Positions 49,940-58,736 of a stretch of DNA of 64,000 nucleotides are shown in pieces. The stretch lies in the NCBI RefSeq assembly GCF_042433915.1, contig NZ_JBHLUN010000001.1, positions 310,001 to 374,000 on the forward strand. The letters run 5' to 3'. The DNA comes from Roseomonas elaeocarpi. GTDB lineage: Bacteria > Pseudomonadota > Alphaproteobacteria > Acetobacterales > Acetobacteraceae. Below the pieces are notes generated by a model that was given only the letters and a program-made list of their open reading frames with translations, did not search any database and had not been told where the DNA came from. How positions within the stretch are numbered: position 1 is the first letter of the stretch; each line of letters begins with the position of its first letter. The position numbers and the translations under genes are program-made.

Positions 49940-51037
49940 ATGCCCGACGAGACCCACACCGCCATCCTGACCGCCGTCAGCGGCTTGGGCGGCAAGCAGC
50001 CCGCCGCCTTTCTGCTGGAAGCCGGCGGGGTGCGCATCCTGTTCGACCTGGGCGAGGGGCCGGAGCCGGGCGGGCGGCCCGACATCACCGGGGTCGGGCC
50101 GGTGGACGCGATCGTGCTGTCGCACGCCCACGGCGACCATGCCGGGGCGCTGGACCTCCGGCCGCGGCTGGGCAACCCGCCGGTCTATGCCACCGCGGCG
50201 ACCTGGGCGCAGATCCGGGGCGACGCGGTGCCCGAGGGCGACCGCCACCTCCTGCCGCTGCGCGGCGAGGCCGAGCTGCTCGGGCTGCCGCTGCGCACCG
50301 GCCGCGACGGCCACGCGCCGGGCGGGGTCTGGATCCATGTCGGACTAGGCGAGGGCGTGCTCTACACCGGCGACTGGACGCCGGAGTCGATCGTGTTTCC
50401 CTACGACTCGCCGCCGGCGGCCGCGCTGGTGGTGACCGATGCCTCCTACGGCGACCGCGACACCGGGCTAGACGAGCAGGCCGGGATCATCGCGCAGGAG
50501 GTCGCGGCGGGCGCCGTGCTGCCCGTGCCGGCGGCCGGGCGCGGGCCGGAACTGGCGTTGCGCCTGGCACGGCTGGGCTTCCGGCCCAAGCTCTGCCCCG
50601 TGCTGCTGGCGGAGGTGGAGATGCTGGCCGCCGACACCACCGGCCTGATCGACGCGCCGGCGCGGGAAGCGCTCGGCACGCTGCGGCGGGAAGGGCTGGG
50701 CGAGGGGGCGATGGCGCCGACGGACGTGGTGATCGCGACGACGGCCAACGCGGCGAGCGGCACGGCCGCCGCGCTGCTGGCGCGCGAGGCGGAAGGCTTC
50801 CGCTTCGTGTTCACCGGCCACGTGCCGCGCGGCACCCCGGCGGCGCGGCTGCTGGAGGCGGGCGCGGCGCGCTGGCTCGGCTGGAACGTGCATCCGCGCC
50901 GGCGCGACACGCTGGCGCTGGCGCGCGACACCGGGGCGCGCGCCATCGTGCCCGCCTTCGTAAAGCCGGAGAGCTGCACGGCGCTCGGCGAGGCGCTGGG
51001 CGGGGTGCTGCGCTGGGATCGGCGCACCGCGATCTGA
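49940..51037 (+). CDS. MBL-fold metallo-hydrolase
   Basis: A 365-residue metallo-beta-lactamase-fold protein. The metal-binding signature is LSHAHGDHAGAL (residues about 54-65), and the fold then extends with YTGDWTPES and a C-terminal FTGHVPRGTPA plus a NVHPRRRD segment. The layout resembles the beta-CASP/RNase J-like exonuclease branch, where such late His motifs occur, but it is shorter. It follows the iron transporter genes by 20 bases and is probably co-transcribed; a link with iron is not evident. Confidence 0.82.
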   Translation: MPDETHTAILTAVSGLGGKQPAAFLLEAGGVRILFDLGEGPEPGGRPDITGVGPVDAIVLSHAHGDHAGALDLRPRLGNPPVYATAATWAQIRGDAVPEGDRHLLPLRGEAELLGLPLRTGRDGHAPGGVWIHVGLGEGVLYTGDWTPESIVFPYDSPPAAALVVTDASYGDRDTGLDEQAGIIAQEVAAGAVLPVPAAGRGPELALRLARLGFRPKLCPVLLAEVEMLAADTTGLIDAPAREALGTLRREGLGEGAMAPTDVVIATTANAASGTAAALLAREAEGFRFVFTGHVPRGTPAARLLEAGAARWLGWNVHPRRRDTLALARDTGARAIVPAFVKPESCTALGEALGGVLRWDRRTAI

Positions 51038-51052
51038 ACCGGCGCCTAGCGG

Positions 51053-51091
51053 GCAGCCCCAGGGCAGCCCCAAGGCAGCCCCAGCGCAGCC
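51053..51091 (+). repeat. Tandem 11-base repeat, three and a half units
   Basis: GCAGCCCCAGG, GCAGCCCCAAG, GCAGCCCCAGC and a partial GCAGCC follow each other directly, 15 bases after the MBL-fold gene. It may be slippage-prone; no function is apparent. Confidence 0.7.
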
Positions 51092-51358
51092 ACGGACGGC
51101 ACCGACCCGGTACGCGGGGCCGGGACATCTGACGGCTGACCGATCTGGTGCGCGGCACGCCGTCCTGCGCGCGGGCTCGGGCTGTGGCCTGCGCCTTGGC
51201 TGCCGACCTGATCGCCAGTTGGCTCCGCTTGAAAGGCATCCGCGGCCGTGATGCCAGATCAAACGATCTGCGGGACCGAAGCGCTGCCCGCTGGCCGATG
51301 AGAGGCCGCCAGGTTGATCAGGGCCAGCCGTGACGGAAGCTCGTGGCGATCAAAAAAA

Positions 51359-51374
51359 GTTCCGATATAGTAAC
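51359..51374 (+). promoter_or_regulatory. Candidate operator GTTCCGATATAGTAAC
   Basis: A 16-base imperfect palindrome with GTT and AAC ends around an ATAT core, 37 bases before the ATG of the oleate-hydratase-like gene, in the most AT-rich part of the gap. It resembles IclR- or TetR-type sites. Confidence 0.4.
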
Positions 51375-51411
51375 TATTGGATGGCGCACCCGGCAACCGG
51401 AGGGAAGGGCG

Positions 51412-52977
51412 ATGAGGGCGCATATCGTCGGCGGTGGGTTCGGCGGACTGGCCGCGGCCGCCTACCTGATCCGGAACGCAGGCGTGCCCGGCCCGGACAT
51501 CACGATCTACGAGGCGGAGGCGCGGCTCGGCGGCGGCTTCTTCCTGGGGGGCGACGCACAGAGCGGCTACAATCTTCCAGGCTCCGTCTTCGACAGCGAG
51601 TTCCGCTGCACCTTCGGCCTGCTGGCGGACGTGCCATCGACCCGCGATCCCGCAGTGTCGGTCCGGGACGAGTTCTTCACCTTCAATGCCCAGCATCCGT
51701 TCCATGACTGGGCACACATCATCGACCGCGAGGGCCGGATCCTGCACTCGCCGCGCTACGGGCTGAGCCTGCGCCACGGGATCGATCTCGTGAAGCTCTC
51801 GCTGATGCCGGAAGCCCTTCTGGACGGGCGCCGGATCGAGGAGTTCTTTCCCGACGACTTCTTCCGGACCGAGTTCTGGCTGCTGTGGTCGACCATCATG
51901 GGATCGCTGCCGCAGCACGGCGCGGCCGAGTTCCGGCGCTACATCAACCGCGCCCTGAACCTGTTTCCCGACCTGTCGGACATGCAGCACATCCTGCGGA
52001 CGCCGATCTGCCAGTTCCAGGCCTTTATCGAGCCCTTGGCCGCCTGGCTGCGCAAGCGCGACGTGACGTTCCAGACGGGCACCTCGGTTCGCGACATCGG
52101 CCTTGCTCCGGTGCGCGATCGCATCACGGTTGAGCGGCTGGAGATCGAGCGCGGCGGGGCGGTGAGCACGGTCACGCTCGGGCCGGAGGACATCGTGCTG
52201 CTGACAACCGGCTCACAGGCGGCGGGCCTTTCGGCCGGATCGATGACCGAGCCGCCGCCGAAGCGGGACGGCCGTTCCTCCTGGTCGCTGTGGCAGCGCC
52301 TGGCACGGAGCCGCCCGGGCTTCGGCGACCCCGAGGTGTTCTTCAGCGACGCGGTGCTGCCGGACTCGCGCTGGGTCACCTTCACGGTCACCACCACGGG
52401 GGACGAGTTCATCGACCGGATGACCGCGATCACGGGCAGCGAGCCCGGGCGGGGCGGGCTGGTGACGCTGAAGGATTCGGGCTGGGTGGTGTCGCTCTCG
52501 ATCTTTCACCAGCCGGAGGTCATCGGGCAGCCGGACGGCACGAAGGTCTGGTGGGGCTACGGGTTGTATCCCGAGCGGAGCGGCGATTTCGTGCGCAAGC
52601 GCATGGACGAGTGCACCGGGGCGGAGATCCTCGAGGAGGTGTTGCGGCAGCTGCGCTTCGACGGACAACTGGACGCGATCATGGCGTCCTCGATCTGCAT
52701 TCCCTGCGACATGCCCTACGTCAACAACATCTGGATGCCGCGCCGGCGCACCGATCGTCCCCCTCCGGTTCCGGAAGGGTCCACCAATCTCGGCCTGATC
52801 GGCCAGTACGTCGAAGTCGAGCAGGACGTGGCCTTCACCATCGAATATTCGGCCCGCACCGCCTGGGAGGCGATCCATACCCTGCTGCGGCGCGGTCCCG
52901 CGCCGCCGCCCGTTTACCAGGGCCGGCACGATCCGAAGGCGCTGCTCGGCGCCTTGAGGGCGTTCGTCGCGGAGTAA
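51412..52977 (+). CDS. Oleate hydratase-like FAD protein (MCRA family)
   Basis: A 521-residue flavoprotein. HIVGGGFGGLAAAAYLIRNA is the FAD-binding motif; GGDAQSGYNLPGSVFDSEFR, EFFPDDFFRTEFWLLWSTIM and AAEFRRYINRALNLF are diagnostic of oleate hydratases, which add water across the cis-9 double bond to give 10-hydroxystearate. It is somewhat shorter than most members (about 550-640). It should be cytoplasmic or membrane-associated. The next gene starts 19 bases after its stop, so both are one transcript. Substrate specificity beyond an unsaturated fatty acid cannot be inferred. Confidence 0.85.
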   Translation: MRAHIVGGGFGGLAAAAYLIRNAGVPGPDITIYEAEARLGGGFFLGGDAQSGYNLPGSVFDSEFRCTFGLLADVPSTRDPAVSVRDEFFTFNAQHPFHDWAHIIDREGRILHSPRYGLSLRHGIDLVKLSLMPEALLDGRRIEEFFPDDFFRTEFWLLWSTIMGSLPQHGAAEFRRYINRALNLFPDLSDMQHILRTPICQFQAFIEPLAAWLRKRDVTFQTGTSVRDIGLAPVRDRITVERLEIERGGAVSTVTLGPEDIVLLTTGSQAAGLSAGSMTEPPPKRDGRSSWSLWQRLARSRPGFGDPEVFFSDAVLPDSRWVTFTVTTTGDEFIDRMTAITGSEPGRGGLVTLKDSGWVVSLSIFHQPEVIGQPDGTKVWWGYGLYPERSGDFVRKRMDECTGAEILEEVLRQLRFDGQLDAIMASSICIPCDMPYVNNIWMPRRRTDRPPPVPEGSTNLGLIGQYVEVEQDVAFTIEYSARTAWEAIHTLLRRGPAPPPVYQGRHDPKALLGALRAFVAE

Positions 52978-52996
52978 ATCCGGGGAGGACAATGCC

Positions 52997-54910
52997 GTGC
53001 GTTTCGTCCGGCTTCTGCTCGCTGCGGTCCTGGGCGTCTACCTGCTCGCAGCCGTGCTCTACGCGATCCCGGTCGTGAGCGGCGCGCTCGACCGCGGCAT
53101 GGCGGTGACGTTCGACCGCGCCGACCCGGCGGTCATCGCCGACTACCGCAACGGTCTGTCGCCGCAGCAGCGGCAATCCTATTACCACGTCTCGCAGGGC
53201 TCGGAGATCCTGCCCTGGATCCTGCTGACCGCGGTCGACGTTGCCGATCCCGGCTCGAGCAAGCCCTTCGTCGAGAACCTTTCGCGCTTCGGCCTGCTGC
53301 CCGACCCTGGCCGCGACGACGGGCTGCCGGTCGGCCTGACGGTCGCGACGAACCCCTTCACCTTCGGCATGGATTTCGTGGGCGTCAACTGCGCGGCGTG
53401 CCACGTGGGCGAGCTGCGCCACAACGGCAGAACCGTGCGGGTCGACGGCGCGCCCAACATGTTCAACCTGCAGCTCTTCTACTCGCAGGCCGTCGACGCG
53501 ATGCTCGCGACCACCAGCGACCGCGGCAAGCTCTGGAACGCGCTGAAGCGCCTGGGGCGGCAGGACTGGGCGCGCTACGGGATCGGGGCTCCCTTCATCC
53601 GCCCTGCGACCCTGGTCTACTACGGCGCCAATGTTCTGCTGCATCGCGACAGGCTCGATGCGCGGCTCGAACTGATCGACGTGATCCGCGTCGCGAAGGA
53701 GCAGCGCGACGCGGAGCACCCGACCTCCGGCTTCGGTCGCCTCGACGCGTTTGACGGCACCCGGAACTTCCTGTTCACGCGGCTGCGCAAGGCCGATGCG
53801 GGCGGGAATTTCGAGGTCAACCGCGCGAACCTGGTCAGGCTCGACGCGGCGGTGAAGTTCCCGCCGCTCTGGTCGCGCAAGGCCGCGCCGCCGGAGCCGG
53901 TGGAGGCGTACCGCGACCAGCCCGGGCGCTTCCCCGCCGTCTGGGGCTTCAAGGATTACGACTGGGTCGAGTGGACCATCGACACCAACACGGTGATGGA
54001 GCGCAACTTCACCGAAACGCTGGGGGCGGGTGCGAGCGTCGTGCTCGATCCCGGGCGGACCAACTCGCTGTTCGACAGTTCCATCCCGATGGCGAACATG
54101 CACGCGCTCGAATGGCTGGCCTACTACATCGACCCGCCCCGCTGGCCGGAGGCGGCCTTCGGCGCGATCAGGCCTGAGCTGGCCGCGACCGGCGGGGCGA
54201 TCTTCCGCAGGAGCTGCGCCGGATGCCACGAGTACGGCAGCGATCAGCGCACGCCGGCCGGGCTGATACGGTTGCGCGGCATGCATCCGGAGGAGGTCGG
54301 CACCGACCCTGTCGCCGCGCTGCGGATTTCCTGCCCGGTGCCCGACACCGGTGCGCTTTCGATCCCGCCACGTTCCTACAGCGCCGATGAATCGCGGCTG
54401 CTGCGGGATTGCGCCGGCGTGACGGCGGGCACCGCGTTCCAGGGCGCTTCCTTTGCCCGAACCGTGCAGGCCGCCGTGGACGGGATCAAGCAGAAGGCCT
54501 ACGCGGCGGCCGGCATCGACGCGGCGCAGCGGCGCGTGATGGAGGATCTCGACCGGCGGGAAACCGTTGTCTGGCGCGACACGCTGCTCGATACCAAGGC
54601 GCCCTACGGCCCCTACGCGGCGCGGCCGATCTACGGGATCTGGGCGGCGGCGCCGTTCCTGCACAACGGATCGGTGCCGACGCTGTACGACCTGCTGCTG
54701 CCGCCCGAGCGCCGGCCCAAGATCTTCGCGCTCGGCACGCGCCAGTATGACCCGGTCAGGCTGGGCTTCGTCGTCGAGACCTCCTGCGGCCAGCAGGACT
54801 GCCTCGTCGACACCACGCGGACGGGCGACGGCAATGGTGGCCACCTGTGGGGCACCGACCTGTCGGAGCCCGACCGCATGGCGTTGCTGGAGTTCCTCAA
54901 GACGTACTGA
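52997..54910 (+). CDS. Secreted di-heme c-type protein, RoxA/diol-synthase-like
   Basis: A 637-residue exported protein: a hydrophobic N-terminal segment (about residues 4-24) and two c-type haem sites, CAACH at 132-136 and CAGCH at 407-411. The size and two-haem layout fit the group that contains the rubber oxygenase RoxA and the Pseudomonas oleate dioxygenase/diol synthase, all distant from cytochrome c peroxidases. It would act in the periplasm or outside. It directly follows an oleate-hydratase-like gene and overlaps the convergent P450 gene by 14 bases. Oxygenase rather than peroxidase activity is inferred from family and context. Confidence 0.75.
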   Translation: MRFVRLLLAAVLGVYLLAAVLYAIPVVSGALDRGMAVTFDRADPAVIADYRNGLSPQQRQSYYHVSQGSEILPWILLTAVDVADPGSSKPFVENLSRFGLLPDPGRDDGLPVGLTVATNPFTFGMDFVGVNCAACHVGELRHNGRTVRVDGAPNMFNLQLFYSQAVDAMLATTSDRGKLWNALKRLGRQDWARYGIGAPFIRPATLVYYGANVLLHRDRLDARLELIDVIRVAKEQRDAEHPTSGFGRLDAFDGTRNFLFTRLRKADAGGNFEVNRANLVRLDAAVKFPPLWSRKAAPPEPVEAYRDQPGRFPAVWGFKDYDWVEWTIDTNTVMERNFTETLGAGASVVLDPGRTNSLFDSSIPMANMHALEWLAYYIDPPRWPEAAFGAIRPELAATGGAIFRRSCAGCHEYGSDQRTPAGLIRLRGMHPEEVGTDPVAALRISCPVPDTGALSIPPRSYSADESRLLRDCAGVTAGTAFQGASFARTVQAAVDGIKQKAYAAAGIDAAQRRVMEDLDRRETVVWRDTLLDTKAPYGPYAARPIYGIWAAAPFLHNGSVPTLYDLLLPPERRPKIFALGTRQYDPVRLGFVVETSCGQQDCLVDTTRTGDGNGGHLWGTDLSEPDRMALLEFLKTY

Positions 54911-56198
54911 CGAGAAGCTTCTGCGGGAAGGTGCCGTCGTATTCCGGCGCGCCGGCCGGGTGCAGGCCCGGCAGCCTGAGCAGGGGCTTGAGGATCTGCG
55001 GGATCTGGATCTGGCTGATGTAACGGCCGTAGCAACTGTGCAGCCCGGTGGCGAAGTGCAGGACGTGGTGACCGGGCCGGCCGGGCCGGAACTCTTCCGG
55101 CTGCTCCAGCACGCGCGGGTCGAACATGGCCGACCAGGTCAGGGCGAAGACCGTCGAGCCCTTGGAGATCAGGGTCGCATGGGGCTCGCCCGCCGCGAGA
55201 AGGTAGTCCTCCCTGGCCACCCGCACGACCATGGGATTGATGGGACGGAAGCGGAGGGCCTCGAACACGAGGTCCGACAGGGCGGCATCGTCGTCCGCGC
55301 GGGCTGCGGCGGCGGCCCTGGCCAGGGCGTCGGGCATGGAGAACAGCACCAGCAGCGCCTGCACCGCGGCCTGCGAGGTCGTCTCGATCATGCCGATCAC
55401 CAGCCCGGCGAGCGTGCGGCGGATCAGTTCGTCATCGACGACGCCCGCGGCCCGCAGGCGCAGCAGCCGGTCCATGACGTCGTCCTTGTGCTCCCCGCGT
55501 CCGGCGATGCGCTCCGCCAGCAGGGCGTCGAGCCGGGCGCGCATCTCCGTACCCGCCGCCACCGCGGGAGCACGCATCTCGGGCGCATCCCGCAGGTTGA
55601 TGAAGAACTCGCGGAAGCCGGCGCGTGCCCATTCCATCATCTGCGCGTCGTCCGACGCGGCGAAGCCGAAGTATTCGGCGGCCAGGCGCACCGGGACCTT
55701 GCGGGTGAGCGTCTGGACGATCTCGAACGGGCCGTGGCCTCGCGCCAGGGTTTCCACGATCCTGGCGGCGCGGTGCGAAACGAGTTGCTTCACGCGCGAC
55801 AGGTCCTCCCGCTGCACGACGAGGCGCATGATCGAGATGTCGTGGTCGTAGCGCGGCGTGACGTCCTGGCTGAGGACGAAGGGACCGATGACGCCCATCA
55901 TCCGTGGCAGGTACGGGCTGACGGAGAAGATCGTTTCGCGATGCAGGATCTCCTCCACGTCGCGGAACCGCGACACGAGCGTGGCCGCCGGACTCACGAG
56001 GATGGGCCGGTCCTCGCGAAGTTCCCCGAAGAAGGGCAGCGCGTTGCCGCGGATCTGATCCAGGATGTACCGGAACTGGCGGCCCGCGATCTCCTTCGGA
56101 TCACCGCCCTTGTCGGCGATCGCGTCGAACGCGGCCAGAAGTGGCCCTGCGGTCCCGTGCGTGGCGGTGGTGGCCGGAACTGTCTCCGTTATGGGCAT
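54897..56198 (-). CDS. Cytochrome P450
   Basis: A 433-residue soluble P450. The haem motif is HFATGLHSCYG with the thiolate Cys at about 389; the ExxR motif is in FEALRF, and the I-helix oxygen-activation motif in GMIETTSQA (Glu-Thr in place of the common Asp-Thr). It hydroxylates a hydrophobic substrate with electrons from a ferredoxin; a [3Fe-4S] P450-type ferredoxin is encoded far away at 15246. ATG 56198 fits the family N-terminus. It faces the oleate-hydratase/di-heme pair with overlapping 3' ends, suggesting a shared role. Confidence 0.9.
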   Translation of the reverse strand: MPITETVPATTATHGTAGPLLAAFDAIADKGGDPKEIAGRQFRYILDQIRGNALPFFGELREDRPILVSPAATLVSRFRDVEEILHRETIFSVSPYLPRMMGVIGPFVLSQDVTPRYDHDISIMRLVVQREDLSRVKQLVSHRAARIVETLARGHGPFEIVQTLTRKVPVRLAAEYFGFAASDDAQMMEWARAGFREFFINLRDAPEMRAPAVAAGTEMRARLDALLAERIAGRGEHKDDVMDRLLRLRAAGVVDDELIRRTLAGLVIGMIETTSQAAVQALLVLFSMPDALARAAAAARADDDAALSDLVFEALRFRPINPMVVRVAREDYLLAAGEPHATLISKGSTVFALTWSAMFDPRVLEQPEEFRPGRPGHHVLHFATGLHSCYGRYISQIQIPQILKPLLRLPGLHPAGAPEYDGTFPQKLLVSTS

Positions 56199-56231
56199 GG
56201 CACGACCTCGCTTGCTCCCGGGCGTGAGCGT

Positions 56232-56250
56232 ACAACATCGTATCTGTTGC
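56232..56250 (-). promoter_or_regulatory. Inverted repeat in the P450 promoter region
   Basis: ACAACA and TGTTGC flank a 7-base spacer, giving CAACA-N7-TGTTG as the perfect part, 34 to 52 bases upstream of the P450 ATG. It has the size of a TetR- or LysR-type operator. Confidence 0.35.
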
Positions 56251-56528
56251 GTAACTAAATGATCCGGGCTGCCGTGCGCAGGTGATGGCGTGGCGGTGTG
56301 GAGAGGCCGCGTCGTGACGGGGCGACCGGATGGGCCTCGGCACGTTGCGCCACGGCTGGGGAGCGGGGGGCCTCCACACCTCACGAAGGTCATCTGGCCT
56401 CTGCCCAGCGCAGCGGTGCTGTGCATCGCGCTGCGCCATCGACCGGCCGCCGCTCGCGCCGGCTGGCTTCGACATACGGGGCTGTTTTCTGGAGTTTTCG
56501 GGCGATGGCGCGGTTGGGCCCCAGGGCA

Positions 56529-56556
56529 GGGAGGGCACGTTAAGCCGTGCCCTCCC
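56529..56556. terminator. Strong hairpin without an adjacent gene end
   Basis: GGGAGGGCACG and CGTGCCCTCCC form a perfect 11-base stem around TTAAGC. It lies between two divergent genes, where no transcript is expected to end, so it may be a remnant terminator or another structured element. Confidence 0.5.
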
Positions 56557-56730
56557 GCCTGAAGAGGGTTCCGGGACCGGTCTCGGGCAGACCGATACGC
56601 TTTGTTTCCCGACCGTCAGCCATCCGCCAGGGCCACCGCGCCGTTTGCTCCGCGACTGCCCGGGCATCCTGCCGGGCCGGGAGCAGCCGCGGCCGCGAGG
56701 CCGACCGCGGAGATGTGCGAGGAGCACGAC

Positions 56731-57399
56731 GTGCCAGCCAGCCGATCAGCGGGAACCACCGGGGGAGCTGACGAAACGCCGCCCGTGCTGGCGGCCTGGG
56801 CCCTCACCGCCCTGGCAGGCTGCGTGGACGCGCTGGTTGTTGCTCGCGGAGGGGCGCTTCTGCCGGTCTACGTCACGGGCGACACCACGAAGCTCGCGAC
56901 GACCCTGGCCGGTGAGCGCTGGCTTGATGCCTGGCCGCTGGCGGCCCTGGTCACGAGTTTTCTCGCCGCCAGCACCCTGGCGGCCTGGCTTGGCGGGCGG
57001 GCGAGGCGCCATGCGCTGCCGCCCCTGCTGCTCGCCGGGCTGCTTCTTTTCCTGGGGCTGTTCCTGGCCAACGGGGCGTGGCCCCTCCCCACCATTCTCG
57101 CCACGGCAGCGGCCATGGGCGCGGTGAACCAGGCGCTGCGGAAGGATCCGGGCGTGACCTTCGTGACCGGTGCGCTGGTGCGCCTGGCCCGCGACCTGGC
57201 CGCTGGCCAGGCCGTGGAGGCGGGCAAGAACCTCCTGCGCTGGCTCGCCCTGCTTGGCGGCGCCGCGGCTGGCGCTGCCTGCAATGCCGCGCTCGGCCCC
57301 GCCGCGCTGGCGGTACCGGCCGGCGCGGCGACCCTGGCCGCCGTGGCCGTGCTGCTGTGGCCGCGACCTGCTCCCACCTTCGCGAAGGAACCCGCATGA
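56731..57399 (+). CDS. DUF1275 (YoaK-like) membrane protein
   Basis: A 222-residue inner-membrane protein with about six hydrophobic helices. LTALAGCVDALVVARGGALL followed by VYVTGDTTKLATTLA is the DUF1275 signature, with a conserved TG motif after helix 1. The function of the family is unknown; some members are linked to transport or stress. GTG 56731 is chosen because GAGGAG lies six bases before it; an ATG at 56713 is possible. Its stop overlaps the start of the next gene (ATGA), so the pair is co-translated, an unusual partnership with a sugar-type oxidoreductase. Confidence 0.82.
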   Translation: MPASRSAGTTGGADETPPVLAAWALTALAGCVDALVVARGGALLPVYVTGDTTKLATTLAGERWLDAWPLAALVTSFLAASTLAAWLGGRARRHALPPLLLAGLLLFLGLFLANGAWPLPTILATAAAMGAVNQALRKDPGVTFVTGALVRLARDLAAGQAVEAGKNLLRWLALLGGAAAGAACNAALGPAALAVPAGAATLAAVAVLLWPRPAPTFAKEPA

Positions 57400-58661
57400 C
57401 CCAAGATTCTTACCCGATTCGTCCCACCGGCCCCGGTACGCCCGAGGGGCCTGCCTTGCCCGCCGCGGCGCCTGCCGCCGCGCCCCCGCCATCCTCGATC
57501 GACCGGGGCGGCGTGGAAGGCGGCGCCGTGGTGTTCGAGAACTGGAAGGGCGAGGCCGACAAGCCCGCACCGCCGCCGCCCGCGCCCATGCCACCGGAAC
57601 GGCGCGTGGGCTTCGCGGTCATGGGCCTCGGCCGCCTGGCGTTGGAGGAGATCCTGCCCGCCTTCGCCGAGTGCAAGGCAGCACGCCCCGTCGCCCTGGT
57701 TTCCGGTAGCCCGGAAAAGGCTCGGGCGGTGGCGGCGCAGCATGGCATCGCGGCGGACAGCGTGTACGGCTACGACGAGGTGGCGCGCCTGTCGGAAAAC
57801 CCCGCAGTCCAGGCCGTCTACGTCGTCACGCCCAACGGCCGGCACCGCGACAACGTGCTGGCGGTGGCGAAGGCCGGCAAGCACGTGCTGTGCGAGAAGC
57901 CGATGGCCAATACCTCCGCCGAGGCGCGCGAGATGGTGGAGGCCTGCCGCGCCGCCGGCGTGAAGCTGATGATCGCCTACCGCTGCCAGTACGAACCCTT
58001 CAACCGCGAGGCCGTCCGCCTCGTCCGCTCCGGCGAGCTCGGCCGGCCGCGCGTCCTGGAGGCTACCAACACGCAGGTGCAGGGTCCGGCCGACCAGTGG
58101 CGGCTGAAGGCGGCGCTCGCCGGCGGCGGCGCGCTGCCGGATATCGGCCTTTACTGCCTCAACGGCGTGCGCGCGGTGCTGGGCGAGGAGCCGGTGGAGG
58201 TCTTCGCCCGCATCGTGAACCCGCAGGGCGACGATCGTTACGCCGAGATCGATGAGACGACGGTGTTCATGCTGCGCTTCCCGTCCGGCGCCATCGCCAA
58301 CTGTGCCGCCAGCTACGGCGCGCACGAGAGCAAGGACCTGCGCATCCGGCTGGAGAAGGGCTGGATCGATCTGGAGAACGCCTTCGCCTATCGCGGCCAG
58401 CGGATGCGGATCGCGCGCCGGAAGGGCGACGACGAAGCGGTGGAGGAGCTGCGCCTGGGTGCGAAGAACCAGTTCGCGCTGGAGATCGATCATTTCGCCG
58501 ACTGCATCCTGCAAGACCACGAGCCGCGGACACCGGGCGAGGAGGGCGTGCAGGACCAGGTGCTGATGGAGGCGATCTACCGCTCCGCGCGCGAGGGCAC
58601 GCCGGTGGCGATCCCGCCCGTGGAGGGCCGCGACGTATTTCGCGGACCCGAGCACGGGTGA
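57396..58661 (+). CDS. Gfo/Idh/MocA-family oxidoreductase (GFOR-like)
   Basis: A 421-residue NAD(P)-dependent oxidoreductase. After a Pro/Ala-rich N-terminal tail of about 65 residues comes the Rossmann start FAVMGLGRLALEEILPAF, then VVTPNGRHRDNVLAVAKAGK and VLCEKPMA, where the Lys is catalytic. The C-terminal half is the GFO_IDH_MocA beta domain, and YRCQYEPFNREAVRLVRSGE resembles glucose-fructose oxidoreductase. It should oxidise a sugar or cyclitol hydroxyl. Its start overlaps the DUF1275 stop. The convergent sugar operon begins about 75 bases downstream. Confidence 0.88.
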   Translation: MTQDSYPIRPTGPGTPEGPALPAAAPAAAPPPSSIDRGGVEGGAVVFENWKGEADKPAPPPPAPMPPERRVGFAVMGLGRLALEEILPAFAECKAARPVALVSGSPEKARAVAAQHGIAADSVYGYDEVARLSENPAVQAVYVVTPNGRHRDNVLAVAKAGKHVLCEKPMANTSAEAREMVEACRAAGVKLMIAYRCQYEPFNREAVRLVRSGELGRPRVLEATNTQVQGPADQWRLKAALAGGGALPDIGLYCLNGVRAVLGEEPVEVFARIVNPQGDDRYAEIDETTVFMLRFPSGAIANCAASYGAHESKDLRIRLEKGWIDLENAFAYRGQRMRIARRKGDDEAVEELRLGAKNQFALEIDHFADCILQDHEPRTPGEEGVQDQVLMEAIYRSAREGTPVAIPPVEGRDVFRGPEHG

Positions 58662-58736
58662 GAAAGGATGGCGGACCAGCTTGTCCGGCCGCCCGGGGAC
58701 TGGAGCACCCCTGGAAGCGGTCGGCACGGGCTGTGC

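Larger units (their letters stand above)
51038..51411. other. Intergenic region upstream of the oleate-hydratase locus
   Basis: These 374 bases hold an 11-base tandem repeat at 51053-51091, no recognisable gene, and a more AT-rich right end (51345-51385) that contains the candidate operator at 51359-51374 and the ribosome site GGAGGGAAGGG before the next ATG. Confidence 0.5.
56199..56730. other. Intergenic region upstream of P450 and DUF1275 genes
   Basis: A 532-base divergent gap without a recognised gene. It holds an inverted repeat near the P450 start (56232-56250), a strong orphan hairpin (56529-56556) and a near-perfect 16-base palindrome CCGGGACCGGTCTCGG at 56571-56586. GAGGAG at 56719-56724 is the ribosome site for the next gene. 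Confidence 0.5.
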
